A model generated the notes under the pieces. That model searched no databases, was not told where the DNA came from, and saw only the letters and a program-made list of their open reading frames with translations. Below are positions 48,701 to 60,536 of a DNA stretch of 64,000 bases, in pieces. The stretch's first letter is position 1; each line of letters starts with the position of its first letter. The stretch is from Salvia splendens. Lineage: Eukaryota > Streptophyta > Magnoliopsida > Lamiales > Lamiaceae. Made by a program: the position numbers and the translations under genes. The DNA lies in NCBI RefSeq assembly GCF_004379255.2, contig NC_056041.1:4898001-4962000 (forward strand). Reading direction: 5' to 3'.

Positions 48701-51700
48701 GATCAAATTATTTTAACAAACACATACAAGAAACAGTAGACTTACTTTTGAAGCCAGTGCAAATGCATATTCTGCAACAACTGTTTTTCCAGCTGATGTA
48801 TGAGCAGCCACAAAAACAGATTTCCCTCTTTCAAGGTAAAATATGGCCTGTGATGTATTCAAAGAAAATAACTTCATCAGACAAAGCAATACAGTGTCAA
48901 TATAGATTTTACGGGTTCCATTAAAGATTAAAAAATATGGGTGTCACTGAAAAGTTCTTGCCATGGGCATTCTAACATCACCCTCAATTATATGGCTGGA
49001 TGTTAGCGGACAACGTAATTGGATGAAGAAGTTATTAGAGCAAAATTGCATGTCAAGTGACGTAAACACTCTTGGGTGTAATTGCACCATTAATTTGGAA
49101 TTCTTGGACTTTTTTTGCACTATGACCTACTTTAAGTTAGCCTGTAGGTGGGATATTTCAAATCACCATGAACATTAGCAGGTGTTTATGCACCTTGAAC
49201 CTAAAAATATCATTCAATTCATACCTTATTTTTAGTCTTTCATACCAATCACCTTCTTAAAATCTTAGAGGCAATTTATCTTATCCGTTTCATTTCCTGT
49301 ACATTAACCAAGGAATCTGATATATCTTTAAAAATGCATTTATCCCATTCCAATCAGCCAAACCAATAGACTGAATGAGTTGTACGCTACTTGTAGCCAA
49401 CCATAAATTCTGTCCTCTCTGACAGATGCATCGCATAAGTCCAAAAAAATTACTTGATTTGATTCATTGTCAGAATGAGTGGTTTCGAATCATTTTACAA
49501 AAATAACTCAAAACTGTCAGGTTGAAGGAAAGATCTATGTGATGATTTACACACAAGAAAGATTATGATTCTTAAGTCCCATGATCAAAATGAAGACTAC
49601 TAAAAGACCAAGAGATATGGCGGAAAATTTCGTACATAAGTTTTTTATAACAAGGTGCAAATACATTCTGACCCATTAAGATCAGCCCACATATTTACCA
49701 GCAAAAATAGCATTGGGACACCATTCAAGAATCAAGATATATATCAGAATTCATCAAACTATCATAATTCCAACCTACAGATGATTCACTTATGTAATAT
49801 TTTTTACAGACAAAATTTGTCAATATTAACTAGGTAATGATGATTACCTCCTTCTGGAAAGGATCAAGTTCAAACGGAAAATCAAGTGCCATATCAGGAA
49901 CAAGTTCGGGAAACCTTTCAATAATTTCATCAGTACTGCCAGTAACCGCCCAAACCTGAAGATAAATATCAGATTAAATCTGACCAATCAGGATCATTTA
50001 ATATGACGCTGAAAAAATAATGGGTATTTGAGAAACCATTACCTCTTTATTCTGTCGTTGACCAGTATCTGTATCTCCTGATCTTGATGTTGATTCAGCT
50101 GATTCAACAGTCAAAATTTCATCTAGAATGGAAGGTTCTTTCTTGAAAATGTCAACTGCAACTAAATCTACTTCAGTTTCTGTTTGGACAGATTCATTGG
50201 GCAACTCCAACTGATCTTCTGGTCCTGACACATTACCTGAATAGCAGCTCCGAAATTAGCCTTGTACAACACGTCAACACAAAAAGGCCACCTATGTCTA
50301 GACTTATAATATCTGACTGTTCATAAAATCCGAAACTTGTCACATACATAACACCCATAGTTCTCAACTGATCAGTCATTGAAAAAGATTTCTCAGCATG
50401 AGAATTGGGTGCCATTTATACTGAAGCTGCATTTTCATTTGATCAACCAGCATGACCATCACATATTTAAGGAAAGAGGAAGGGACCGTCATACAACCAA
50501 AAACCACATGTTCACATGTTCTTCTCTATTTAGCTTGCATTAGATGGGTAGGTATTGCCAAGATCTATCAGATAAAGCATAAAGACAATCTAAATACAGC
50601 CTACTTAAATGTAAATAGGACCACAACATGTACAAGTTGGACAGACCATCTTCCTCGGATATCTTGACATCATCTTCCCAGGCTTTCTTGAACAAGTCAT
50701 CAAACTGCACTGATAGCTCGTTCTGCGCTTAACATTAACATCAAAAACATAAATAAAAGAACAATAATAGACTGCTTCTGTTCAGTAACACAGAAAAGGC
50801 ATGAGTAATTTATGTATAAATATAAAATTCCTTAATAAAGTGCCAATGAAATGAAGTATTGAAAGTTTGAAACTTACCAGCCTTGCATCTGGCGCCCTTC
50901 TCTCCACAGTTAGGTTCTCATAAACTTCCCACCTCAAAGGGTGTGCCTTCAAAATTTTAAGAATGTTAAGAATATTAGTATTCTGTCCCACATCGTTGAT
51001 GTGACATAGTCTAGCTTAGTCACTTGTACTATATATATGTGGCATGTGTTAAGTAATAACATACACCAAATACACTACTACTTTCTCTGCTATATCTATT
51101 TACTTTTCCGCTTATATCTATATTTTACTGTTCTACATGGTATCAAAGCGGATTCGAATCCGTCTCTAGAAAATTAGGGTTTCCAAAAAAAAGAACTAGA
51201 TTAGGGTTTCTGCCGCTCCCCGCACTATTGTCCCCACTCTGCTCTTCCGTCGCTACTCTACTCTACCTGAAATTATGTTTTGTTCTGCTCTAATGCGCTA
51301 TTATGCCCTAATTTGGGTTTCTACCACTACTATATTGCACAACTGCTCTTCTCTGCTCAAACTAGGGTTTCTGACGTTGCTACATTCTGCGCTATTATTT
51401 GCATGCGTTCTTGCTTGCTTTTTATCTACCTACGCTCTTGTCAGCAGTTATTATTCTACTCCTCCTCCTACATTTGTCCTCCTGCTACAGTTGCTACTAT
51501 GTTACAACTGTCACTGCTACGCTGCATCTACTACTTCTGCTCTACAGTTGCTACTCTGCTACAACTGTCACTGCATGCCCTGCATCTGCTACTTCTGCTA
51601 CAGTTGCAACAACTGCCCTACAGCTTCTGCAACAACCTGCCCTACATCTGCTACTCTGCTACAACTGATACTACTACTTTGCATCTGTTATAGTTTTTGC

Positions 51701-54700
51701 AACTACTGTCCAACTGCCCTACAGTTGCAACAACTGCCCTACAGCTGCTACTCTGCTACAGCTGATACTACTACCCTGCATCTGCTACAGTTTTTGCAAC
51801 TACTGTCCAGCTGCTACTCTGCTACAGCTGACACTAACTACCATGCATCTGCTACTACTGCTCTGCATCTGCTACTTCTGCTGCTACAACTTATGCAACA
51901 GCTGCAACTACTACTGCCCAATAGTTTCGGCTACTACTATTGCTGCCGATGTTTGAGGAAAAACATTTTTGAGAACTTTGTACCAAGCTGGACAATATAG
52001 ATGTTCCCCCCGCTTGAGGAAGAGTGTTAAGAATATTAGTATTCTGTCCCACATCGGTGATGTGACATAGCCTAGCTTAGTCTCTTGTACTATATATGTG
52101 GCCTGTGTTGAGTAATAAAATACACCAAATACACTACTACTTTCTATACTATGTCTATTTACTTTTCCGCTTATATCTATATTTTACTGTTCTACGAAGA
52201 ATATTAAAAACAATATTGAAGTTTTGCAATATTATGGATGTACGAAGAAAGTAGAAATTATTAGCATGGACAAAAAAACTGGGCCCTTGCATGCAATACC
52301 TTGAGATTGCCTAGATCTGGTCCATCCTTAAAGCCTGGTGGTAGGATTAGTGCAGCCTCTCCCTGTAGAAGCCCACGAGCCCATTCACCATTGCAAGCAC
52401 CATCAGGATAAATTTTTCCCAAAGAATCAGCATTATCAAGTCCCCCGGGTCGAAAAGGACGACTATTTATACTTCCTCTCACAAAATCCTTTGCAGGTCC
52501 AACAATTCGTGGCAGAGCACCTGAGTCCTGGGTTCCAAGTACCACTTCTGATACATCCACCTGGAAATACCATACAAAATTATTTGTGGACAATTATAAT
52601 TTCTAGATTCGGAAAATAAAGTACAAGTTATGTAGTTGCCATCATTATTGACTCCAAAATAAAAGCTCAGGGCTCAACAATAAGGCAATAACAAATCAAA
52701 ATATTATTGAGTAATCATAGCTAGTTGCAAAAGGCAACCGTATATGTGATTTATGTGTTAATCGATTCACCTTTTGCTACAGCATCTTCATTTATTTGTA
52801 GTCCTCAAAAAGTAAGATCCAAAAACAACTTTAAAGGCTATCATGGACATTTGAAACTTGGAAGATGGAAGAAGATCAGTGCTACTGTATCAAGCAATTA
52901 AGCAGAGTCTTTACAATGGTTCCTATTAATTAGCTTACCCTTGTTCAAATAGCATTAATTGTCACAAAGAACAAATCTAATTGGGTTCCTCTCCATCATT
53001 GCAAATGCTATACATAGTCTATTATCATTACTTTTTCATACTTTCAAACACCATCAAACGCCATCTTATTGGGTTCCTCTCCATCATTGCAAATTCTATA
53101 CATAGTCTATTATCATTACTTTTTCATACTTTCAAACGCCATCAAACAAATCCAGGCCTATGAAAATTTTAGTTGATATGGGGTGCTATTGTAATACCTA
53201 ATTAATTACGGTATTCTTCTTTCTTAAATAGCTAGCCACGCTCCTTGCGGCTTGAAGATTGGACCTAGGCAGGATCCAGACAAGAATATCTAAACAAGCA
53301 GGGCCAGCCAAGGGCTATATGGGATCTAGGCAGGGCTTTTAGGAACACTGACAATTTTCAGGTCAAACAAACAGTTTAAACTAGCACGGGCCGTCAATCT
53401 GAGTGTGGCTCATTGTTACCTATGTCATGGATGATAAAAAGGTGGAGGATAGATCAGGTATTCGGAGGGGCATATTTTCCATCATGCAGTATAAATGAGG
53501 GGTGCTCAACTAGCGTGTCATAATGCGTTGTGGTAGAGTTGTAACATACATTTGATGATTTACAGAGTAAATAAAAATCAAAGAACATGCGTTCTTAGCA
53601 AACTCCATAAATTATGCAAGTTGAGAACTATAGTAATCGCACCGCACAACCTTGCGACTTAAGTGTACATAAATCAAAAAACAACAGCTAACATACGTAG
53701 TTGCTTGATTTCTATCTCTTTACCATCTCAATTCACAGCCTGCAATCTCAAAGGTTATGAATGATCCCTCTATGCTTGAACTTCATTCTTTAATAAATTC
53801 ACTACCCTTGGCTTTTCATTCGATATTTAAGTGAAAATGTGCTGAAAGTGGTTAGGTTGATACAGAATTAGTGTTGTAATTACATGGAGCCTAGACCAAA
53901 CAGATTTATCCATTTCACTAATCAAATTATCTAGTCAATTGATCAGGGTCAATGTACCCAAAGTACTAATACACTCAAGTCCTGGTTCATAAGATCAAAC
54001 TCGGAAATCATGATCACAGTTTCAAAACTGCAGATGCCCTAGGTTAATACAGAAACATGAAAAAATAATAAACAACTAGAAGAGACAAGAAGGAAGAAGC
54101 TCTCTCTTCATACCTCCACTGACTGAGGCTCCCACCTCTGCGAGTTCGACCCATTCTTTTTGCGCCTAAAAGGAACTTCCCAAGATGGCACAATCACAGA
54201 CCGCGGAATCGACGGCTCTGGTTGAATTTCAGCTCTGTCAAACCAGTCAAATTCCCATTGTCTGCCAGCATTTTGCGGCGAAAAAACATCTTCGTCCAGC
54301 CTAGGCAATAGATGCTTCTCGTTCACATATTCCTTTATCGTCTCCGGTGTTTCTTCAGGGAATGCTGGCGGCTAACGACAAATACACGAATTCAATACAA
54401 TCAGTGCTTCAAACCACGACATGAATTTTAACTCCAATTCACAAACCCTTCCATCAAATGGTTCGGACGCCCCAAAAAGAATTAAACGGAGCAAAAATTC
54501 AGCTATATTAGAAATAGAACATGCTACGCACAGTAATATCGATGGATTCTTCAAAACTAGCCCTAGTTCAATAGCTCTGTGGCGCAAGCAGAATTCATAA
54601 CTGTTGCTCGAAATTAAATTAGTTGATTGGCATAGAATGACGTAATACTTACGAGGACGAAGTCGGGGAGATCGTGGAGGCGGTTGGGGCGGTCGACGGG

Positions 54701-54787
54701 TGGCAGAGGCTCAACGGTGAGGTGGCCGCTGTGACCGGTGAACCCGACCCGAAAAGAAAGGCCGTTTGCGGCTGGGACCCGATCCAT
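36709..54787 (-). CDS. SKI2: SKI2 DExH-box RNA helicase (cytosolic exosome cofactor)
   Basis: Twenty-three exons join in phase to 1347 residues: 54787-54653, 54371-54114, 52560-52300, 50946-50878, 50722-50647, 50236-50043, 49955-49848, 48847-48746, 48500-48300, 48145-48035, 47253-47186, 46262-45887, 45403-45248, 45173-45063, 43724-43671, 42501-42244, 41418-41309, 40530-40377, 40085-39638, 39033-38819, 38730-38492, 37398-37272 and 36921-36709. Walker A AHTSAGKT is at about 382-389, DEVH at 472-475, SAT at 503-505 and motif [12 protein letters not shown] at 784-793. The C-terminal helical DSHCT domain runs from about 1190 to the end ([20 protein letters not shown]). SKI2 unwinds RNA in the SKI complex with SKI3 and SKI8, feeding the exosome for 3'-5' mRNA decay. 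The Ser/Asn-rich insert at about 540-640 is typical. Introns hold a TRIM element, two Stowaway MITEs and tandem duplications. Confidence 0.96.
40751..41086. repeat. Tandem duplication (168 bp x 2) in SKI2 intron
   Basis: Two adjacent units starting TTTAGAG(A/G)GCTTTCAGAG are nearly identical over 168 bases, with a few substitutions and a one-base poly-A difference. It lies between exons 17 and 18. Confidence 0.9.
44569..44791. mobile_element. Stowaway-like MITE in SKI2 intron 14
   Basis: Starts CTTCCTCCACCTCATTCAAA and ends GACACTTCGAATGGGACCGA plus GAGAG, diverged inverted ends flanked by TA (44567-44568, 44792-44793). Non-coding; older than the other Stowaway copies judging by terminal mismatches. 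Confidence 0.7.
45506..45571. repeat. 33 bp tandem duplication in SKI2 intron
   Basis: Two units starting GAGTTGAGTAC and sharing TTGTATAAGAACAACTTT, adjacent to each other, in the intron between exons 12 and 13. Confidence 0.8.
46870..47108. mobile_element. Stowaway-type MITE in SKI2 intron 11
   Basis: Starts CTTCCTCCATCCCACCAATA and ends with the near reverse complement AATTGGCGGGACAGAGGGAG, flanked by TA (46868-46869, 47109-47110). Non-coding, about 239 bases. Confidence 0.85.
50964..52196 (+). mobile_element. TRIM-type LTR retrotransposon in SKI2 intron 3
   Basis: Two direct repeats (50964-51137, 174 bp; 52025-52196, 172 bp) start TGTTAAGAATATTAG and differ at about ten sites. The 5' LTR is followed at once by TGGTATCAAAGCG, a primer-binding site complementary to initiator tRNA-Met. 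A purine-poor/purine-rich GTTCCCCCCGCTTGAGGAAG precedes the 3' LTR. A perfect 5 bp target duplication AAGAA flanks the element (50959-50963, 52197-52201). The internal 887 bases encode no gag or pol and are a CTGCTAC/CAACTG-rich low-complexity tract. Short LTRs, total 1.23 kb and no proteins define a terminal-repeat retrotransposon in miniature. It is inserted antisense to SKI2. Confidence 0.93.
52981..53155. repeat. Tandem duplication (88 bp x 2) in SKI2 intron 2
   Basis: Two units starting TTGGGTTCCTCTCCATCATT are almost identical over about 87 bases. Intronic. Confidence 0.9.
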
Positions 54788-54964
54788 TTCTTCTGATTCT
54801 GCTAAAGCACACAACAGTGCTCCAACTTTGCAGCTGAAGAGAGTGAAACTGACTGCAAATACCACAATAACCTCAGGGGCAGATTTGTCACACTATTTCG
54901 TTGGAATTAGTGGAATTGGATAATTTGGGAATATTTTACAATTGATGGGGGCGATAGTAAAATA

Positions 54965-55291
54965 CTCCCTCCGTCTCAGTTTAAGAATCTTGTTTTGTCA
55001 TTTTCGTCTGTTCCCGTTTAAGAGTCTCATTTAGAATTTACCATATATTGACATAAAATTTAACTTCATTGTTGATGAAATTTACACTTAAATGTCATTA
55101 TTTTCATAAACATAAAACAAAATAAACGCTTTTTACATATAAAAAGTCAAAAGGGTCTCACTTTCCACTACATCACTTCAATTATTACACACTCCAATAA
55201 CCACTACCTCACTTCAATTATTAAACACTCCAACGACTTCTTAAAACTCGTGTCCTAACTAAATTGCACTCCTAAACGGGGACGGAGGGAG
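54965..55291. mobile_element. Stowaway-type MITE upstream of SKI2
   Basis: Starts CTCCCTCCGTCTCAGTTTAA and ends CCTAAACGGGGACGGAGGGA plus G, flanked by TA (54963-54964, 55292-55293). About 327 bases with internal imperfect duplications (CACTACCTCACTTCAATTAT-like). It lies 180 bases from the SKI2 start codon. Confidence 0.9.
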
Positions 55292-55728
55292 TATTTTAGA
55301 TCATTTGTGTTAAATTTAGATAATTCCATGTTAAAATATTTTAGATCATTTTGCTATTGAATATTTTACATCAGTCCATGTTAGTTTATTGTTTATACTA
55401 CTATATTTCATCGAGGGAGGTTAAGTTTTATAGATAATTGTTGTTAATACAATGAAATTTAGTTTAATTATACTTTATATCATAACTATGAAAAATTGAT
55501 ATGAACGCAATTTTTCGGGGCAAATTTTCGGACCTCATATGTGTATTAGTTTGATTATGTGATCCATATGTATATTAATTTTAGTATTTTACAAATATAT
55601 GCAGTTGATTAGAGACTCATATGTGTACTAGCCACGGTATTTTAAAATGACACTTAAGAAAAATCGTTGAATACGGATCTCATTTTTATACTATGAAGTA
55701 TTCATCTTGATATGTACTTAACTAAAAT

Positions 55729-55985
55729 GATTTAGTGAAACATGGACTTTACTTAAAATAAACTCTTGTGATGTTATCACATATAGACAAAAATTATAAA
55801 AACAAACTTTTAAAATAAACTCTTGTGATCTTATCACATATATGATTTAGTGAAACATGGACTTTACTTAAAATAAACTCTTGTGATCTTATCACATATA
55901 GACAAAAATTATAAAAACAAACTTTTAAAATAAACTCTTGTGATCTTATCACATATATAGAAAAATTATAAAAACAAACTTTATT
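55729..55985. repeat. 115 bp tandem duplication with a shorter internal repeat
   Basis: Two units start GATTTAGTGAAACATGGACT, 115 bases apart. Within each, the word AAATAAACTCTTGTGAT(G/C)TTATC occurs twice, so the array is nested. AT-rich and non-coding. Confidence 0.88.
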
Positions 55986-56544
55986 ATCAAATGAATGAAG
56001 TGTTTTTTATTTGCATCCCAAGATCGGAAATTGTGACACTTGTTGCGGGAAGAAGATGATTGGTTGTTTGCAAATTTAGAATGGTGTGAAATCAAATGTG
56101 TGCCAAAACATGTAGGGATTGGAAGGTGAAACGCAATTGATCATTAAATACTATGGCTATAATTATAAATTTATACTACTAGTTAATTTATTTTTTACAT
56201 TTTTTAGTAATTATATATGTTTAAATATGTACTATTATAAAATTAGTGTGATGTGTGATGCAAACTCAAGCTCGATATTGTAATTTAAACCAACTAATCG
56301 TATGGAATATATAGATATCAAGATTAGTCTTAATTTTGATTATTCAAATGGTCTCATATTTATATGTTACATTGCTGTCAAACATTGTAATAGTCGAGGA
56401 ACTGTGATAGAGTTATATATTTTGGATAATATTAATGTTTTAGATACTAATTACAAATTCATGGATAGTTGTTTCGATTACATCTGAATATGGTAAAAAT
56501 AAAATATTATTGTGATCATAATATTATTGTCTATATATGCACCC

Positions 56545-59500
56545 CAGTGGCGGACCCAGGATTAAAAAACGAAGGGGGCAGAATAAAATAATAAATAATA
56601 AAATATTAAATATAATACTTCAATATGTTTTTTTAGCAAAATGAAAGTCTATTACAATTCAAGTAGCTTTTGCATCTGTTAACCGAGCCAACTGATTTCT
56701 ACGGGTATCCATATCTTGAAAACGTTTCAAGATTCTTTCATTAGAAACACTAGTAAAGATGGATCTTTCATTGTATACTACCAAACTGTCATTCAACCAC
56801 TCATCTCTCATCCTATTTCGCAAGTCAGTCTTGACAAATTTCATTGCTGAAAATACTCTTTCAACAGATGCAGTCGCTACAGGTAAGATCAATACCAACT
56901 CAATCAGACGATAAACCAACGGAAAAACTTTATCTTTCTTGGTTTCAACAATCTTCTGAGATAGGCTAGCCAAATCTTCAATACCATTCAATCGTGCATC
57001 TCTTCTCACAACATCAACAAAAGTTTCAAGTTGTTTAAACAATTCAGTATGTTGAGTCGATGTGAAGTCCTTTGGGTAAAGAGTAGCAAGATGAACAAGC
57101 TTATGAACATTAAAAGCAGTGAAATCATTTTTTGGATGGAGGCATGCCATACAACTTAGCAAGTCTGTGGATGCCTCAGAGAAACGATTTTCCATCTCTT
57201 GTGTAAGTAAGTCGACGACCTAATTGACACACAAGAAAGATTAAATATCAAGATGATTCTAATTTAGTAAATGAATAAGATATTAAATTTCAAATTACCT
57301 GACAAAATATTTCAACGCGATAATGATGGTAGTTCTTGATGTTTGAACCATTCCTCTTACTAATCCGCTTTGGAGCATCATCATCCATGTTTGTTATTGA
57401 AATGTCATTTGCCCCACAAAAATCATTCACTTCTTGCAAGAAAGTATCCCATCCAAATTCTCGAAATGATCTCAAGCTTTCTTTCACATTCCCTATCAAG
57501 AAAATCGCATTTAAAATATCTTGATCTCTTTGTTGAAAGGCACAAGACAATGGTTGAATAACCCCCAACAAATGTTTCATCAACATAAGGATGAATACAA
57601 ATTCAAAAGTCTCCATTTTCTGTACGAGACCTACAGCTTTGCCCCTTGTTTCATATTCTTCTCCATCAACAAGTACGTTTTCAAGTACTTCGGTTACTGA
57701 CTGCCACATATTTGCAAGACGAATCACGGTGACATAATGAGATCCCCATCGAGTATCACCTGGTCTCTTCAAAGAAGTTTCTTGATTTTGGCCTCTACCA
57801 GTACCGATTTCCCCATTCTCTATCATTTCAACTAGTCTATCGTGCTCAATTTGTCGAATCATATCAGCCCTTTTGCAAGAAGAACCACATGTTGTGGCAA
57901 TCGAGATAAGATAACTGAAAAAATCACAAACATATTGATTTGTCTTGCACACGGCCACGCATACCAATTGAAGTTGGTGGGCAAAACAATGGACATACCA
58001 AGTTGATGGATTTTCCTTTAAAATTAGTGCTTTCAATCCATTGCATTCACCTCGCATGTTTGATGCTCCATCGTATCCTTGACCTCTCAATCTTGACAAA
58101 GATAACTTAAACTTAGCAAATACGAAGTCAATTGCCTCTTTCAAACAAACTGATGAAGTTTTTTTGACATGAACCAAAGCTAAAAACATTTCAATTATCT
58201 GGCCATCCTTGTTCACAAATCTTATGACAATTGCCATTTGCTCCTTTGTTGAGCAATCACGTGACTCATCAACTAGGATCGAAAAGTGTTTGTCTCCAAG
58301 TTCTCCCAATATATCAAGTGTGGTTTCCACCGCACAAGCATTAGCCATGTCTTTTTGGACTGATGGAGAAGTCATTTGGTTATTTCCAGGGGCATTTTTC
58401 AAAATCACTTTACCAACTTCATCATTCCTCAAACCATACCACTCTAATAACTCAAGAAAATTACCTTTGTTCAAAGACGTAGATGACTCGTCATGTCCTC
58501 TAAAAGGCAAACCTTGAATCTAAAGAAAACGAACTACATCAACAGTTGCAGTCAATCGAATTCGATATTCCTTTTCTTTTTGTTGTCATACCTCTACTTA
58601 CAACATAAGTCACACTTTACCTTTGATTGACAAAATTTTCATATTCTATCCTTGCTTTGTGGTGTGCACTACTTTTATCCCCAACATGCGCCTTGAATTT
58701 TTCTAGTGCTTTTTTCCAATTAGAAAAACCACAACTAGTGAAGGCTTCATCTCCCGGTGCCACATAACCACGCTTGAAAAGAAAACAGTAAAAGCAATAT
58801 GCGACATGTTTCGCTTCACTATATTCTAGCCAATCATAATCTTTGTACCAAGCATCTCTAAAACTCCTATTATCTTTTCCTTGACGCGTTTTTTGAAAAA
58901 TATTACCCTTTGGTTGACAAGGGCCTTTTGCTACATATTCTCTACGAATACGATCCCGGATATTCACACCATATTCTGCAATTGGTTTTCGCAAACCTGG
59001 ATCTGCCTTGATTTCACTTTCATTTATATCATTCTCCATCAAATTTTCTTCAGCATTCTGTGCTTCTAGTTCTGGACAAGAATCCAAAATTCTTGGTCTT
59101 TTTCCAAAATATTTCTCCATACCTAATGAAACAAAAAAGGTATAATTATAAAATATTATAACAAAGTAACTATCATTTACTCACTTTATACTATCCATGG
59201 GACCACACTTTGTCATTAGCATTTACCACATGCCACATGGAACCCACCCAATGTTTTATATATACACCACTAACCACTTCGGCACTTCTCATTTTACAGT
59301 CATTCCAAATTTCCAATCTCTTTAAAATTCAAATGCAGTTGTTGTATTTTTTTTCCTATTTCAAGTTTCAACTATGAGTTGTTGCTGCCTCTTTAATCTT
59401 CTAAGCTACTTTTTTTTCCTATTCCAAAAGGAAAATATTTAATCTTTCCTCAATGGCTAAATGCCTAAATCTACAAATTCAAAGACATGAATTTGAATTT

Positions 59501-60016
59501 TAAAACACAACACACCTTCAAATTTATGAAATTATGCTTCTGGAATTTGAGAATGGTTGGGCTTCTTCTTGAGATGGAAATTGGAGAGGCAGCAGCCAGC
59601 AGGGGCGGACTTGTGGAGTTGTGGACTTGTGGTTGTGGAGTCCGGAGGGTGGACGGCACGGAGGAAATCAAAGCTTCGCTGGGAGCAGACTCGTCACTCC
59701 CTCCACCAGAGCGTATGGAATTTGGGATTTCTTTATGGCTGAAGTTTATTCATTATTATTTTTTATTTATTAGAGTTTAATTTTATTGAAAAGGTAGATA
59801 CGATTGAGCTTTTAGTTCTTTTTTAATTGGGCTTGAGTTGAGTTTTAAAATTTTATTTCAATTGAACTTGGGAGATAATGGTTATTTTTTTTCGGTCAAC
59901 GGGGCGACGTCGGAGACAACGGAGGGGACGGATATGGAAAATATACATCCGAGATAAGGGAAAATTAGTCGCATGAAGGGGGCGACCGCCCCCTCCTGCC
60001 CCCGGATCCGCCACTG
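56545..60016 (-). mobile_element. hAT-superfamily element (3.47 kb)
   Basis: The left end CAGTGGCGGACCCAGGA and the reversed right end CAGTGGCGGATCCGGGG are short inverted repeats of the hAT type. Flanks (ATGCACCC and AGTTGCAC) share TGCAC but are not a clean 8 bp duplication. The transposase gene runs on minus in three parts and is damaged. GC-rich GGGGGCG words lie inside both ends. Confidence 0.82.
56659..59120 (-). pseudogene. hAT transposase (TTF zinc finger, DUF4371, hAT dimerisation), damaged
   Basis: Three segments: 59120-58621 (MEKYFGKRPRILDSC..., TTF-type finger with YCFYCFLFK), 58510-57299 (HFSILVDESRDCSTKEQM, GYDGASNMRGECNGLKAL, HCFAHQLQL; DUF4371/RNase H-like core) and 57219-56659 (LPVATASVERVFSAMKFVKT; hAT C-terminal dimerisation). 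Segments 2 and 3 splice in phase. Segments 1 and 2 do not: the donor after segment 1 leaves phase 2, while segment 2 needs phase 0. The intervening 100 bases still read EYRIRLTATVDVVRFL in family style before an in-frame TAG at 58520-58522. The gene is therefore probably non-functional through a frameshift and a stop. The proteins of this group are often annotated as zinc finger MYM-type 1-like. Confidence 0.8.
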
Positions 60017-60536
60017 AGTTGCACGTGTATGTCAATTCAGTTAACCAATTTAATTTTGACTGATATTCAAATTATGTTTAATTCAGAATAATGTTTAAAT
60101 TTGTGTACATATTCACAAAATTTTAAGTTCGGTACTCTACTTTTTAAAGAAACAAAACTGCAAGTCAACCCAACTTACAAAAAGTTACTACTTCAAAGAA
60201 TTTCGGTAAATACCAATTTTACAGCAGTCAGAAAAAAAAGATATAAGACTGCACAACATTAATCTATCATCACAAATAATGAAGCCTTTCCAATCACATA
60301 TTATCAATGAATTCGTGTACATAATACATATATATACATCAAGGGCACCTTCAATTGCTGAATCCTTGCTTCCCATGGTTTCCGGCTCAGACTCGGAGTC
60401 AGTCTGCTCTGCTCGGTTCATGAAAGGCTCCTCGCAGCAAAAAACGAGCCTATAAATGGGCTTTGTTTGCAGCAGAGCTAGCTAGATTCCTAAGTTTATT
60501 ACTGTATCCTGTATGTTTCAAGGTCCGGATCCAGGC
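60017..60536. other. Intergenic / 3' UTR of the PHT4 gene
   Basis: No gene is seen. It probably includes the 3' UTR of the leftward PHT4 transcript. Confidence 0.4.

Larger units (their letters stand above)
54788..56544. other. Intergenic upstream of SKI2
   Basis: AT-rich. It includes the SKI2 promoter, a Stowaway MITE at 54965-55291 and a 115 bp tandem duplication at 55729-55985. The rest shows nothing recognisable. Confidence 0.4.

Noticed and set aside
51275..52000. 241-codon + strand open frame, Leu/Cys/Tyr-rich, with similar overlapping frames
   Set aside because: It is produced by the CTGCTAC-type low-complexity core of the TRIM element, which lacks stops in several frames at once; no domain or codon bias is seen.
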